A DNA stretch of 64,000 bases, taken from positions 98,788-162,787 of the forward strand of contig NZ_JADQDC010000011.1 in assembly GCF_015694345.1 (NCBI RefSeq), written 5' to 3'. Shown here piece by piece: positions 52,737-62,383 of this stretch. Below the pieces are notes generated by a model. That model did no database searches, was not told the origin of the DNA, and saw only the letters and a list, made by a program, of their open reading frames with translations. Numbering within the stretch: the stretch's first letter is position 1; each line of letters starts with the position of its first letter. The translations under genes and the position numbers were made by a program. The DNA comes from Novosphingobium jiangmenense. Its GTDB lineage: Bacteria > Pseudomonadota > Alphaproteobacteria > Sphingomonadales > Sphingomonadaceae.

Positions 52737-55733
52737 GTGGGGGGCCAGGGATTCGATACTGCTGCCGGGCAACCGGTGCAGCCCATCACCGGGCCGACGG
52801 GAGGGCAGGTTCCGCCCCTGTCGGGCGATATCGAAGCCGTGCGCTTTGCCACGATCCTCTTTGCCGACATCGTCGGCTCGACCCGGCTCATCTCGGTGCT
52901 CGATCCCGAAGATGCGCGTGACGTGCTCGACAGCACGATCTCGCTCATTGCCAAGGCCATTCACGATTTCGACGGACTGGTCGTGCGCGTGCAGGGCGAC
53001 GGGGTGATGGCCGTGTTCGGCGTGCATCCGGCGGTAGAGGACCATGCGGTCCGGGCCGCGCTGGCCGCCCGCGCCATTGTCGAGCGGATGCGCACCGGTC
53101 CCTCGGGCATTCTCCCGGCACCGCGCGCGCGCGTCGGCCTCCATTCCGGCCCGATCCTGCTGCGCCGCCAGGACAACGACTTCGGCAGCATCCTCGACGT
53201 CGTCGGCCATGCCACCCATGTCGCCGGACAGATCGAGAAGCTCTGCCCGCCCGCAAGCGTGGCGATCTCGGCAACCACCGTCTCGCTGATTGCCGAGCCG
53301 TGCGAACTGCTGCCGCTCGGCACCATCGCCAGCGAGATCGACCAGCGCGGCGAAGCGGTGTTCGAACTGGCCGCGGTGGACTTTGCCGGGGGTGATCGCA
53401 TCCCGGTCAAGGGCAATGCCACCAGCCCGCTGATCGGACGCGATGCCGAGCTCGATGCGGTCAAGTCCCTGCTGAACGACCCGTCGGGCAGGGCGCTCGG
53501 CATTCTCGGAGAAGCCGGCATGGGCAAGAGCCGCCTCCTGCTGGAAGGTGCGCGTCACGCGGCCGGTCTCGGCGTCACCGTGCTCGTCGTGCGCGGCAAT
53601 GCGCTGCTCGCCCCGGTACCGTTCGGCTGCCTCGGCGCGCCGGTGCGCCACCTGATGGAACTGCTGCGACCGCTGGTGCCCGATGTCGCGCTGGCAGCGA
53701 CGCTGACGCCCGAGCAGACCGAATGCCTTGAGGGACTGGTCGGCAACCGCCAGACTTGGCTTGCCCATCTTGCGCCGGGCGATCGCAACCGCATCGCGAC
53801 GCAGACCATCCTCCGGCTGTTCCAGTTGGCGGTCAGCCAGCTGCCGCTGCTGCTGCTGGTGGACGATGGCCAGTACCTCGACCGCGAAAGCCTTGCCGTG
53901 CTCGGCGGCGTCCGAGAAGGCCGGATCATGCAGATGCTGATGGCGGGGCGGCCGGAAGCCGGGGACAGCCTCTCCCGCTGCTGCGACGAGGTGCTGGCGC
54001 TGAATCCCCTCGCCCCATCCGCCGCGCGTAGCCTTGTGGCGATGATCAACCGCTTCGCTCCGCTTGACGACGTCACCATCGACCGAATTCTCGAACGCGC
54101 AGAGGGCCTGCCGCTGGCGCTGCAGGAGTTTGCCGTCACCGCGCAGGCCGAAGAGGACGGCGAGGCTTTCGATCCGTCAGCCCGCGTGCCCGCGCGGCTC
54201 GACGCGCTGCTCGGCGCAAGGCTCGCCGCACTGGACGACGACGCCACGCGCCTGTGCCAGTTCTGCGCCGCGCTGGGTCCCGCTTTCCCGCTGAGCCGGT
54301 TGCAGCAGGGCGCGGCGCTGGTCTGCCGCAATCCGGCGAGCGCGATCAACCGGCTGGTCGAAGCCCGCGTGGTCGAGTTCGCGGTGGCGAACCAGGCGCG
54401 CTTCACGCACCAGCTCGTGCAGGAAGCCGCCTACCGCACCATGCCGCGGCGGCGACGCACGGCCATGCACGCCAAGGCGCTGGAAATGCTCGGCACCCGG
54501 CAATCGCACGAAGGCGAAGCGGCAAGCCACGCCGAACTTGCCACCCATGCCGAGAAGGCCGGCCAGCCCCAGCCGGCGCTGGCCCATCTCTGGGAAGCCA
54601 GCCAGCAGGCGCTCAGCCTCGCCGCGATCGATTCCGTGCGCCAGCTCTACCAGCGCGCGCGTGTTATGGCCGCGCGGCTCGATCCCGCCGCTGCTGCCTT
54701 CGAACGCGCGCGCTTCTCGCTGCTCGCATTCGACACGCTGCAACAGCTCTCGCAGGAGCAGGTCACGCGCGAGGACATGGCTCTCCTGGCCGACGGCACG
54801 GTCGACATGGGGCCCGGCATCCGCACCGTCGCCCGCATCAACATGGCCGTGCTCGACTGGATCGATGGCGCGCCGCTCAAGGGCGAGGCATGGCTTGCCC
54901 GCGCCGAGGCCGATCTCGATGCGCATGACAGCATCCCGCGCCGGACTTATGCCGACCTGGTCGGAGCGTACCTCGCATTCTCGCAGGCGAGGCCGCGTGA
55001 AGCGATCGCGCGGATCGAACGGCTCGGCAGCCGCCTTGACGACGGCCAGCGCGGTTCGACTTTCGGCGCGGTGGTGGTCATCCCCCACGTCCTCGCCCGA
55101 GCCTTTGGCGCGTGGTACCTCACCGATCTCGGCGACACGGCCAAGGCGCGCTCATGGGTGGCCGAAGCGCTCAACCTGTCGCGTCGCTATGCGCACGATT
55201 ACTCGCGGTTGGTGGCAGACCTGGCCCACGGCTACCTGCACTACAGGAAAGGCCGTTTCGACCGGGCTCTTGGCATCCTGCGCGGGGCCTATGCCGATTG
55301 CCTGCGCCACAACTTCGTCGGCTTCGAACCGGCCAGTGCCAGCTGGCTGGCGCTGACGCTGATCGAACTGGGGCGGCTGCGCGAGGCCGAGGCCGTGCTG
55401 GCAGAGTCGGTCGCCCGCGGCCATTTCCGGGACGTCCGCACTTCGGCCACCTATTATCTGCACGAAGCCCGCGCGCGGCTTGCGCTTGCACAAGGCAAGA
55501 CCGTGCAGGCCGCAGATCTTGCCGCCGAAGCGCTCGAACACTGCCGCTCCTGCGGCGAGGCCATGCACGAACTGCACGCGCTGGTCCTGTGTCGCGAGGT
55601 CGAGGCGCAGACCGGCATGGCCGTGTGGGGCGCGCAGGACGTACCCGCCGACGAACTCGTGAAGCGCATCGGCGAAGTCGGCATTGCTTCGCTGCAACAA
55701 AAGCTCGCTGTCATCGGGGGACAGATCGCATGA
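52737..55733 (+). CDS. Class III cyclase-homology/STAND ATPase/TPR signalling protein
   Basis: A 998-residue cytoplasmic protein from GTG 52737 (GAGG eight bases upstream). Domains: cyclase homology (residues 36-215) with metal Asp44 (FADIVGSTR) and Asp88 (VQGDGVMAVFG); an AAA/STAND ATPase with Walker A GEAGMGKS (258-265) and Walker B LLLLVDDGQYLD; then TPR-like helices to the end. In the cyclase the usual VN-x-A-x-R turn reads THVAGQIE (161-168), so the transition-state Asn and Arg appear replaced. It may bind rather than make cyclic nucleotide. Stop overlaps the P450 start (ATGA). Confidence 0.85.
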   Translation: MGGQGFDTAAGQPVQPITGPTGGQVPPLSGDIEAVRFATILFADIVGSTRLISVLDPEDARDVLDSTISLIAKAIHDFDGLVVRVQGDGVMAVFGVHPAVEDHAVRAALAARAIVERMRTGPSGILPAPRARVGLHSGPILLRRQDNDFGSILDVVGHATHVAGQIEKLCPPASVAISATTVSLIAEPCELLPLGTIASEIDQRGEAVFELAAVDFAGGDRIPVKGNATSPLIGRDAELDAVKSLLNDPSGRALGILGEAGMGKSRLLLEGARHAAGLGVTVLVVRGNALLAPVPFGCLGAPVRHLMELLRPLVPDVALAATLTPEQTECLEGLVGNRQTWLAHLAPGDRNRIATQTILRLFQLAVSQLPLLLLVDDGQYLDRESLAVLGGVREGRIMQMLMAGRPEAGDSLSRCCDEVLALNPLAPSAARSLVAMINRFAPLDDVTIDRILERAEGLPLALQEFAVTAQAEEDGEAFDPSARVPARLDALLGARLAALDDDATRLCQFCAALGPAFPLSRLQQGAALVCRNPASAINRLVEARVVEFAVANQARFTHQLVQEAAYRTMPRRRRTAMHAKALEMLGTRQSHEGEAASHAELATHAEKAGQPQPALAHLWEASQQALSLAAIDSVRQLYQRARVMAARLDPAAAAFERARFSLLAFDTLQQLSQEQVTREDMALLADGTVDMGPGIRTVARINMAVLDWIDGAPLKGEAWLARAEADLDAHDSIPRRTYADLVGAYLAFSQARPREAIARIERLGSRLDDGQRGSTFGAVVVIPHVLARAFGAWYLTDLGDTAKARSWVAEALNLSRRYAHDYSRLVADLAHGYLHYRKGRFDRALGILRGAYADCLRHNFVGFEPASASWLALTLIELGRLREAEAVLAESVARGHFRDVRTSATYYLHEARARLALAQGKTVQAADLAAEALEHCRSCGEAMHELHALVLCREVEAQTGMAVWGAQDVPADELVKRIGEVGIASLQQKLAVIGGQIA

Positions 55734-57091
55734 ACCAGCAGGCAGTCCTCGCAGCGGCTGCCCGGCAGCTGGCCCAGCCTGGAGCGCCCGCCCTGCTCCG
55801 CTGTCCCGCGCTGGAAAAGGGCGGCATCCGCGTCTTCGCGGCCGCGCGGCACGAAGTGGTCAGCGCCGTGCTGTGCGATGAGGAGACCTTCTCGCTGCAG
55901 CAGTATGACGAGCTGCTGCAGCAGGTCCTGCCCGGCACGCGCTATCTGGTGGGCGAGAACGACGCGAACCGGCAGGTGCGGCTCCGGCAGCTTCACGCCG
56001 CGCAGGGTTGGTTGAATGCGCGCCTGCCCGGAGTGGACCCGAAGCTTCCACCCAATCTCGATCCCGGCTTCCGCGGCTGGATCGCCGCAATGGCGCGCGA
56101 GGAAGCATCCGGCATCCTCGATGTTCTCCAGCCCCGCGCGCGCACCACGGAAACCATCAACTTCGTTCGCGAGTATGCCTTCCTGCTGGCGTACCGCATG
56201 GCACGCCGCGTGCTGGGCGTGCCCGCGCCGCGCACCGTGCCATGGCCGGTGCCGCTCATGCTGTTCGCGCGCAACCTGATCAAGGGCGGCCCCGCACTGC
56301 GGCGCAAGGACGAACTGGGCGATGCATTGAGCGCCCTGTTCCTGCAGGTGCCACTGTTCGGCCACGTCTTCGGCACGATCACCACCAGCGCCGGCATGTT
56401 GCCGTGGCTCGCCGGGAAAACCGCCAGCGTCGGCCTCGCCGCCATCGACGATGCGTTCGACATGCCGCAAGTCGCGCCCGAAACCAGCCTGCTCAGCGCG
56501 CTTGTCGCGGTGGAGCCGCAGTTTTCCGAAGTGGCCGACTACCGCCTGCAGGCCCGTAGCGTGCTGTTCGAGCTGACCGGGGCACTGGTGCTGATCGTGG
56601 GCAAGGTCCTGTCGGAGATTGCCGCATTCAGCGCGTCGGACCGCGGGCGCGAGGCAGGCATTCCCTGGCCTTCGCTGGTGGAGCGCCTGCGCGATCCCGT
56701 GCTCGAGCCCCGTGCGCGCGACGCCATCATTGCCGAAATGCTCCGCCTTGCCGATACCAGCCAGCTCGTCCGCCGCGTGCGCCATGCCTGCATCTGGCGC
56801 GGCGAGCAGTTGAAGGCGGGCGACCGCGTGGTCGCCCTTGTCGGCGATGCCGCGCATGACGAAGCCGCCTTTCCGCAAGCCCACCGCTTCGCGCCCGATC
56901 CGGCTCGCCCTTACATCACCTCCGGCCCGCTGCAGGGCCCGCACGTCTGCTACGGCCGCGGCATCGCCTGGACCATCATCGCCGAAGCGATCGCCGCCAC
57001 CGCAGGCCGCATCGAACCTGCGCCCGGCGCGAAACTGGGCACCTTCGTGAACCTGCCCGACGACCTGCGCTTCACCGCCATCCGCCAGTAA
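55730..57091 (+). CDS. Cytochrome P450
   Basis: A 453-residue P450 without membrane anchor, from ATG 55730 overlapping the previous stop. K-helix E336-x2-R339 (EMLRLADTSQLVRR) and haem Cys407 in QGPHVCYGRGIA are present; the usual Phe-x-x-Gly before the Cys is weak, and the I-helix threonine motif (AGxxT) is replaced by FELTGALVLIVG. These differences suggest it may use peroxide or an oxidised partner rather than a classical redox chain. It sits between the cyclase-like signalling gene and a DyP peroxidase, in one operon. Confidence 0.85.
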   Translation: MNQQAVLAAAARQLAQPGAPALLRCPALEKGGIRVFAAARHEVVSAVLCDEETFSLQQYDELLQQVLPGTRYLVGENDANRQVRLRQLHAAQGWLNARLPGVDPKLPPNLDPGFRGWIAAMAREEASGILDVLQPRARTTETINFVREYAFLLAYRMARRVLGVPAPRTVPWPVPLMLFARNLIKGGPALRRKDELGDALSALFLQVPLFGHVFGTITTSAGMLPWLAGKTASVGLAAIDDAFDMPQVAPETSLLSALVAVEPQFSEVADYRLQARSVLFELTGALVLIVGKVLSEIAAFSASDRGREAGIPWPSLVERLRDPVLEPRARDAIIAEMLRLADTSQLVRRVRHACIWRGEQLKAGDRVVALVGDAAHDEAAFPQAHRFAPDPARPYITSGPLQGPHVCYGRGIAWTIIAEAIAATAGRIEPAPGAKLGTFVNLPDDLRFTAIRQ

Positions 57092-57109
57092 ACGCAAAGG
57101 ATCCAGCCT

Positions 57110-60100
57110 TTGAGCGTCAATCAGGACTTCGTCACCGTCGCCATCCCCTTCGGAGACAAGTCCGAATGGTGCGACGTCGGCGACATCGAGCGCGAGATCG
57201 CCGAACTCGGCAACCCTGCAAATGAAGCCATGGCCAAGGCCCTGCGCCAGACCCGCGTGGTCCACTTCGCCAGCATCCACGCCATCCCGCCCGAAGCACC
57301 CGGAGCCCGCGCGCATCTGGTGATCGAGGCCACCGTCGATGGCGACGCAGGCCGCGCGCTCGATCTGATCGCACAGCACGCCGGACCTTTGTTGCTGCCC
57401 GTATTGAAGCTGACCAGCGGCATCAGTGCGATCGGCGAAGTCCTGCCCCTGCTCACCCAGCACGCCTACGGCATCAACCCCGCCGTGTTCCGCGTGCCGC
57501 TGCTCGACCGCCGCCTGACCGGCCTGCCGTTCGTCGGGCTGCCAGGGCTCGGCGTACGCACCATCGACGAGAACCGCGAGATCGTCGCCAAGGCAAGAGC
57601 GATCATCGCCCGCGAGCGCGCCCGCTCGTCGCTCCACGGCCCGCAGAGCCTGTTCCGCGTCGTCGCCACCGAACTGAAGGGCGACCTCGCCAAGCTCGAA
57701 GACCGCAAGCCGCCCAAGCTCGCCTTCTGCGAACGCGCCGATGCCCCTTGGCTCGATTTCGCGCGCTCGCGCTGGACGCTGGGGTGGGTCGGCAAGGGCC
57801 TCGCCAACGCCAAGGGCCTGATCCTGCCGCTGCTGGCGATCGGCTACGTCCTCGCCCTGATGCTCGGCTGTGCCGGCGGCGCGAGCGGCTTCGCTCTGTT
57901 CAAAGGCGCGATCTTCCCTGCCGTGTTCATTGCCCTGCTGATCGTCGCCGCCGTGGCATGGTTCCTGCGCCGCGACGAACTCGCCAACACGCCGGTCGAC
58001 CGCACCCCGTCAGCCGCCGCACTCGGCGCGATGATGGCCAAGGAAAACGCCCCCGGCGTCATCCCCAACCACATGGTCAGCGTCACCACCCTGCGCAAGG
58101 CATGGGTGCGCCGCTGGACCTTGCCGCTCGCCTTCACCGCCGTTGCGATCATGGCCAAGATCGGCGTGATGCGGAAAGGCTTCCTCGCCACCATCGGCAC
58201 GATCCACGCCGCGCGCTGGGTCGTCTTGCCCGGCACGCGCCAGCTGGTGTTCTTCTCGAACTACGACGGCAGCTGGGAAAGCTATCTCGAGGACTTCATC
58301 ACCAAGGCCTCCGAAGGCGTCACCGCCGTCTGGAGCAATGCCGAGGGCTTCCCCGCCACCCGCTTCCTGTTCTTCAAGGGCGCAGAGGATGGCGACCGCA
58401 TGAAGCGCTACGCGCGCTGCTCGATGCGCCCCACTCCGTTCTGGTTCGCCGCCCACCCCGATCTATCGACCACGGCCATGCGCAAGCACGCGCTGATCGT
58501 CAGCGGCCTATTGTGCAAGGACCGCCTCGAAGCCAACCCGTCGGATGCCGAAGCCTGGCTCGACCTGTTCGGCTCGATCCCCCGCCCCGACTATGGTCTG
58601 CAATACGAGGAGATCCAGACGCTGATGTTCGGCGGGCTGAAGCGCCATCCGCACAGCCGCGTCATCGCGCTCAACTTCGGCGAGCCCCGCCGCGAAGGCA
58701 GCGCCCACCCATACGCGCATGTGCAGAAGTGGCTGGCCGGGCTGATCGCCGACGATCTCGTCGCCTTCGGCGACAAGCCGCCGCAGGACTTTGTCTGCAA
58801 CATCGCGTTTTCCGCGGAAGGGCTGCGATTGCTCGGGCTGGACAAGGAACTCGCGCTCGAAGGTCCCGGCACCGAACAGGGCTTCCCGCCGGCCTTCTCG
58901 CTCGGCATGGCCCACGCCAGCCGCAAGCGCGCGCTGGGCGATCCGGACCAGCTGGAGTGGTGCGATCACGAAACGCACGTGGTCCTGCTGCTCTATGCCT
59001 CGGACAAGACTTCGGCCCGGCAGTTCGCGCGGATCGTTGCCGATGCGGCAAAGCTGGGCATCACCGAGAAAATCTCGATCCGCACCGGCCTCAAGAGCTT
59101 CGACCTCAAAAGCTTCAAAAAGGCTTGGGAAAACAGCGACGATTCCGTTTCCGCTCCCGCCGATGCTCCCGGCTTCGTTCACGCCAAGTCAAGCAACGAC
59201 GACCTTTCGGAAGAGCCCTTCGGCTTCGTCGACGGCGTCTCGCAACCGCTCGTGCGCGGCTTCCCCGGACGCCACGGCGCGCCCGATCCGGTCCACGGCG
59301 TCGAGCCCGGGGAGTTCATCCTCGGCTACACCGACAACCGCGGCTACTATCCGCCCTCCCCGCTGGTCGAACGCAAGATGGACGCCTTGGGCATGCTGCC
59401 CGAAGTCCTGCTCCCATCGCCCCCGCCCGACCAGCCGACGCAGTACCCGGACTTCGCCGACCAGGGCGCCCGCGCGCGCGATTTCGGCCGCAATGGCAGC
59501 TACCTCGTCATCCGCCAACTCGCGCAGGACGTCGACGGATTTCGCAAGCAACTCGACGAGAAGGCCCGCGAGATCTGCAAGCAGCCCGACGTCATCAACC
59601 CGCACAACGGCAACATCCACCGCACCCGTGAATGGATCGCCGCCAAGATGCTCGGCCGCTGGCGCGATGGCTCGGCGCTGATCGACAACCCGTTCCACCC
59701 GGCGATGAAGAGCGGCGTGGATGCGATGCGGAAGAACGACTTCCTCTACAAGGACGCCGACCCGCAAGGGTTGCGCTGCCCCTTCGGCAGCCATGTGCGC
59801 CGCACCTTCCCGCGCGACAGCCTCGCGCCGACCGAGCCGGTGGAACTCTCGGTCAGCAACCGCCACCGCCTGCTGCGCCGAGGCCGCCCCTACCTCGACA
59901 ATGATGGCGATACCGCGCGCGGCACGCTGTTCATGGCCTTCAACGCCGATCTCGAACGCCAGTTCGAATTCGTCCAGCAAACCTGGCTCGCCTCGCCCAC
60001 CTTCCACGGCCTCGAATGCGAGCCCGACCCCTTCGCCATGCACAAGGGCCCAAGCGAGAGCAAAGACCAGCGCTTCACCATCCTCGGCCGCAATGCGCCA

Positions 60101-60229
60101 CTGGAGCTGTGCCCCGTCCAGCGCTACGTCACCTTGAAGGGAGGCGGCTACTTCTTCCTCCCCGGCCGACATGCCCTGTGGTTCCTTGCCGGAGCCGCGC
60201 TGGATACAGACCGGCTGCACATGTCGTAA
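57110..60229 (+). CDS. Membrane-anchored protein with C-terminal DyP-type peroxidase
   Basis: A 1039-residue protein from TTG 57110 (AAAGGA eight bases upstream). Residues 1-230 are soluble and unassigned (VHFASIHAIPPEAPGARAHL), two transmembrane helices at about 235-256 and 265-286, a second soluble part to about 480 with FFSNYDGSWESYLEDF, then a full DyP peroxidase: Asp708 in FGFVDGVSQP, proximal His895 in CPFGSHVRRTFPRD and RGTLFMAFNADLERQFEF. DyP enzymes oxidise phenols or dyes with H2O2. The family is usually 300-500 residues, so the first half is extra. Starts 18 bases after the P450. Confidence 0.88.
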   Translation: MSVNQDFVTVAIPFGDKSEWCDVGDIEREIAELGNPANEAMAKALRQTRVVHFASIHAIPPEAPGARAHLVIEATVDGDAGRALDLIAQHAGPLLLPVLKLTSGISAIGEVLPLLTQHAYGINPAVFRVPLLDRRLTGLPFVGLPGLGVRTIDENREIVAKARAIIARERARSSLHGPQSLFRVVATELKGDLAKLEDRKPPKLAFCERADAPWLDFARSRWTLGWVGKGLANAKGLILPLLAIGYVLALMLGCAGGASGFALFKGAIFPAVFIALLIVAAVAWFLRRDELANTPVDRTPSAAALGAMMAKENAPGVIPNHMVSVTTLRKAWVRRWTLPLAFTAVAIMAKIGVMRKGFLATIGTIHAARWVVLPGTRQLVFFSNYDGSWESYLEDFITKASEGVTAVWSNAEGFPATRFLFFKGAEDGDRMKRYARCSMRPTPFWFAAHPDLSTTAMRKHALIVSGLLCKDRLEANPSDAEAWLDLFGSIPRPDYGLQYEEIQTLMFGGLKRHPHSRVIALNFGEPRREGSAHPYAHVQKWLAGLIADDLVAFGDKPPQDFVCNIAFSAEGLRLLGLDKELALEGPGTEQGFPPAFSLGMAHASRKRALGDPDQLEWCDHETHVVLLLYASDKTSARQFARIVADAAKLGITEKISIRTGLKSFDLKSFKKAWENSDDSVSAPADAPGFVHAKSSNDDLSEEPFGFVDGVSQPLVRGFPGRHGAPDPVHGVEPGEFILGYTDNRGYYPPSPLVERKMDALGMLPEVLLPSPPPDQPTQYPDFADQGARARDFGRNGSYLVIRQLAQDVDGFRKQLDEKAREICKQPDVINPHNGNIHRTREWIAAKMLGRWRDGSALIDNPFHPAMKSGVDAMRKNDFLYKDADPQGLRCPFGSHVRRTFPRDSLAPTEPVELSVSNRHRLLRRGRPYLDNDGDTARGTLFMAFNADLERQFEFVQQTWLASPTFHGLECEPDPFAMHKGPSESKDQRFTILGRNAPLELCPVQRYVTLKGGGYFFLPGRHALWFLAGAALDTDRLHMS

Positions 60230-60238
60230 CCCTTCACT

Positions 60239-60325
60239 TCGTCATTGCGAGGAGGCGAAGCCGACGAAGCAATCCAGAGTCGTGCTGAACCGCCCTGGAT
60301 TGCTTCGCTCCGCTCGCAATGACGA
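60239..60325. repeat. Dispersed palindromic repeat (REP-like), copy 2
   Basis: An 87-base element with the same outer and inner arms as 23129-23214; only the inter-arm bases differ. It lies between the convergent DyP and rpoH genes. Confidence 0.85.
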
Positions 60326-60340
60326 AGCAATGGCCCCAAA

Positions 60341-60369
60341 CGAAAACGGCCGGGCTCAACACCCGGCCG
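60341..60369 (-). terminator. Rho-independent terminator of rpoH
   Basis: An 8-bp stem (CGGCCGGG/CCCGGCCG) with seven-base loop, followed on the minus strand by TTTTCGTTT. Confidence 0.9.
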
Positions 60370-60394
60370 CTTCGTACCATTCACTCAACCCAGA

Positions 60395-61327
60395 TCAGGC
60401 CGGCAGCAGCTTGCGCTCCACCGCGATCCGCTGGATCGCCTTCTGCAGCTTCTCGAACGCGCGCACCTCGATCTGGCGGACGCGTTCGCGGCTGACGTTG
60501 TAGACCTGCGAAAGTTCTTCCAGCGTCTTCGGCTCGTCGATCAGGCGGCGGTCCGTCAGGATGTGGCGCTCACGCTCGTTGAGGCTGTCCATCGCCTCGA
60601 CCAGCAGCTGGTGGCGATAGCTTGCCTCCTCGGCCTCGGCCACGGTCTCGTCCTGCAGCGGGCGGTCGTCGGTCAGCCAGTCCTGCCACGAACCTTCGCC
60701 GTCCTCGCGCATCGAGACGTTGAGCGAGGCATCGCCGCCCATCATCATGCGCCGGTTCATGTTGACCACTTCCTGCTCGGGCACGCCGAGGTCGGTCGCG
60801 ATCTTGCGCACGTCGTCCGGATGCAGGTCCGAATCCTCGAACGCCTCGAGGTTCTTCTTCATCCGGCGCAGGTTGAAGAACAGCTTCTTCTGCGCCGCCG
60901 TGGTGCCCATCTTGACCAGGCTCCACGAACGCAGGATGAATTCCTGCATCGAAGCCTTGATCCACCACATCGCATAGGTGGCAAGACGGAAGCCCCGGTC
61001 GGGCTCGAACTTCTTCACGCCCTGCATCAGGCCGATGTTGCCTTCGGAGATCAGCTCGCTGACCGGCAGGCCATAGCCGCGATAACCCATGGCGATCTTC
61101 GCCACGAGACGCAGATGGCTCGTCACCAGCTGGGCGGCAGCTTCGGGATCCTGGTGTTCCTGGAAACGCTTGGCGAGCATGTATTCCTGCTCAGCCGTAA
61201 GCACGGGGAACTTGCGGATTTCCGAGAGATAGCGGTTGAGGCTGGCTTCCCCGCCAAGGGCAGGTACTGTCACAGCGTTTCTTTCCTCACTCACCTGAAC
61301 ACGTCCTTTCTTCGCGTCGGTTCCCAT
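60395..61327 (-). CDS. rpoH: RNA polymerase heat-shock sigma factor sigma-32
   Basis: A 310-residue sigma-70-family factor from ATG 61327 (AGGGGG seven bases upstream; a GTG at codon 13 is an alternative nearer the usual N-terminus). Motifs: LNRYLSEIRKFPVLTAEQEYMLAKRFQE, region 2 VSELISEGNIGLMQGVKKFEPDRGFRLATYAMWWI, the RpoH box (QKKLFFNLRR) and region 4 TLEELSQVYNVSRERVRQIEVRAFEKL. It directs transcription of chaperone and protease genes. Ended by a terminator. Confidence 0.96.
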   Translation of the reverse strand: MGTDAKKGRVQVSEERNAVTVPALGGEASLNRYLSEIRKFPVLTAEQEYMLAKRFQEHQDPEAAAQLVTSHLRLVAKIAMGYRGYGLPVSELISEGNIGLMQGVKKFEPDRGFRLATYAMWWIKASMQEFILRSWSLVKMGTTAAQKKLFFNLRRMKKNLEAFEDSDLHPDDVRKIATDLGVPEQEVVNMNRRMMMGGDASLNVSMREDGEGSWQDWLTDDRPLQDETVAEAEEASYRHQLLVEAMDSLNERERHILTDRRLIDEPKTLEELSQVYNVSRERVRQIEVRAFEKLQKAIQRIAVERKLLPA

Positions 61328-61405
61328 GTGACGGCCCCCTGATGGGCGACCGGCGGCGGGACCACTCAAACGGAGCCTCCTCGCGGACGACTCCAAAGTC
61401 CTTCA

Positions 61406-62383
61406 TTACAACATCGCCAGTAGCTTTGCATCATGCCCTTCAGCGCAGAGTTCGACGATGAGTTCCCGCATGTCGACGGGCGTCGGGCTGGCGAAATGAT
61501 GGGCCGCGCCGGTAACGGGGTGAATGAACCCCAGTTCCGCCGCATGCAGCGCCTGGCGTTGAAACCCGAGCCGCTGGAGCAGCGGCCGAAGCTTTGAAGG
61601 TGTGCGTCCATAGACAGGATCACCCAATAGCGCATGGCCGATTGACGCAAGGTGAACGCGCACCTGGTGGGTTCTCCCGGTCTCGAGCCGACATTCCACC
61701 AGCGCCGCCCCATCCAGCGCCGCCAGCGTGCGGAAGTGCGTCACCGCGTGCTTCCCGCGACCGTCCTCGACCAAGGCCATCTTCTTGCGGTCATGGCTTG
61801 ACCGCGCAATCGCCCCGCGCACCGTGCCCGATGGCGGCATCGGCACGCCCGCCGTCACGCACTTGTAGGCGCGCACGATCGAATGATCGGCAAACTGCTT
61901 GGCCAGCCCCTCATGCGCCACGTCGGTCTTGGCGACGACGAGCAGCCCGGACGTATCCTTGTCGATACGATGCACGATCCCCGGCCGCGCCACCCCGCCA
62001 ATGCCGGACAATTGCCCCCGGCAATGGTGCAGCAGCGCGTTGACCAGCGTCCCGTCCAGATTCCCCGCCGCCGGATGCACCACCAGCCCCGCCGGCTTGT
62101 CCACCACGATCAACGCATCGTCCTCGTAGACGACGCTGAGCGGAATATCCTGCGCCACCGCCTCGGCAGGCGCGGCTACCGGCACGCGGATTTCGAAGGC
62201 GGTGCCCTCGGCAACCTTGACCGAAGCTTGTGAAACGACCTTCCCCGAAAGACTGATCCGCCCTTCGGCCAGCAAAGCCTTCACCCGCTCGCGAGACAGC
62301 CCGGAGGCATCGGCCAAAGCTTTGTCGAGCCGCTGCCCTCCGCTCGCGACGGTTCCGGAAATGATCGTATCAGCGGCCCCCAT
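61406..62383 (-). CDS. rluD: RluA-family 23S rRNA pseudouridine synthase
   Basis: A 325-residue enzyme from ATG 62383: S4 RNA-binding domain (QRLDKALADASGLSRERVKALLAEG), then the synthase domain with VVDKPAGLVVHPAAGN, catalytic Asp in HRIDKDTSGLLVVAKT, and ECRLETGRTHQVRVHL. The type and length match RluD, which modifies helix 69 of 23S rRNA. The upstream frame open to 62419 overlaps the start of another unit. Confidence 0.9.
   Translation of the reverse strand: MGAADTIISGTVASGGQRLDKALADASGLSRERVKALLAEGRISLSGKVVSQASVKVAEGTAFEIRVPVAAPAEAVAQDIPLSVVYEDDALIVVDKPAGLVVHPAAGNLDGTLVNALLHHCRGQLSGIGGVARPGIVHRIDKDTSGLLVVAKTDVAHEGLAKQFADHSIVRAYKCVTAGVPMPPSGTVRGAIARSSHDRKKMALVEDGRGKHAVTHFRTLAALDGAALVECRLETGRTHQVRVHLASIGHALLGDPVYGRTPSKLRPLLQRLGFQRQALHAAELGFIHPVTGAAHHFASPTPVDMRELIVELCAEGHDAKLLAML

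Noticed and set aside
55454..57637. A 727-codon open frame on the minus strand
   Set aside because: Antisense to the P450 and neighbouring genes; composition is typical of high-G+C shadow frames.
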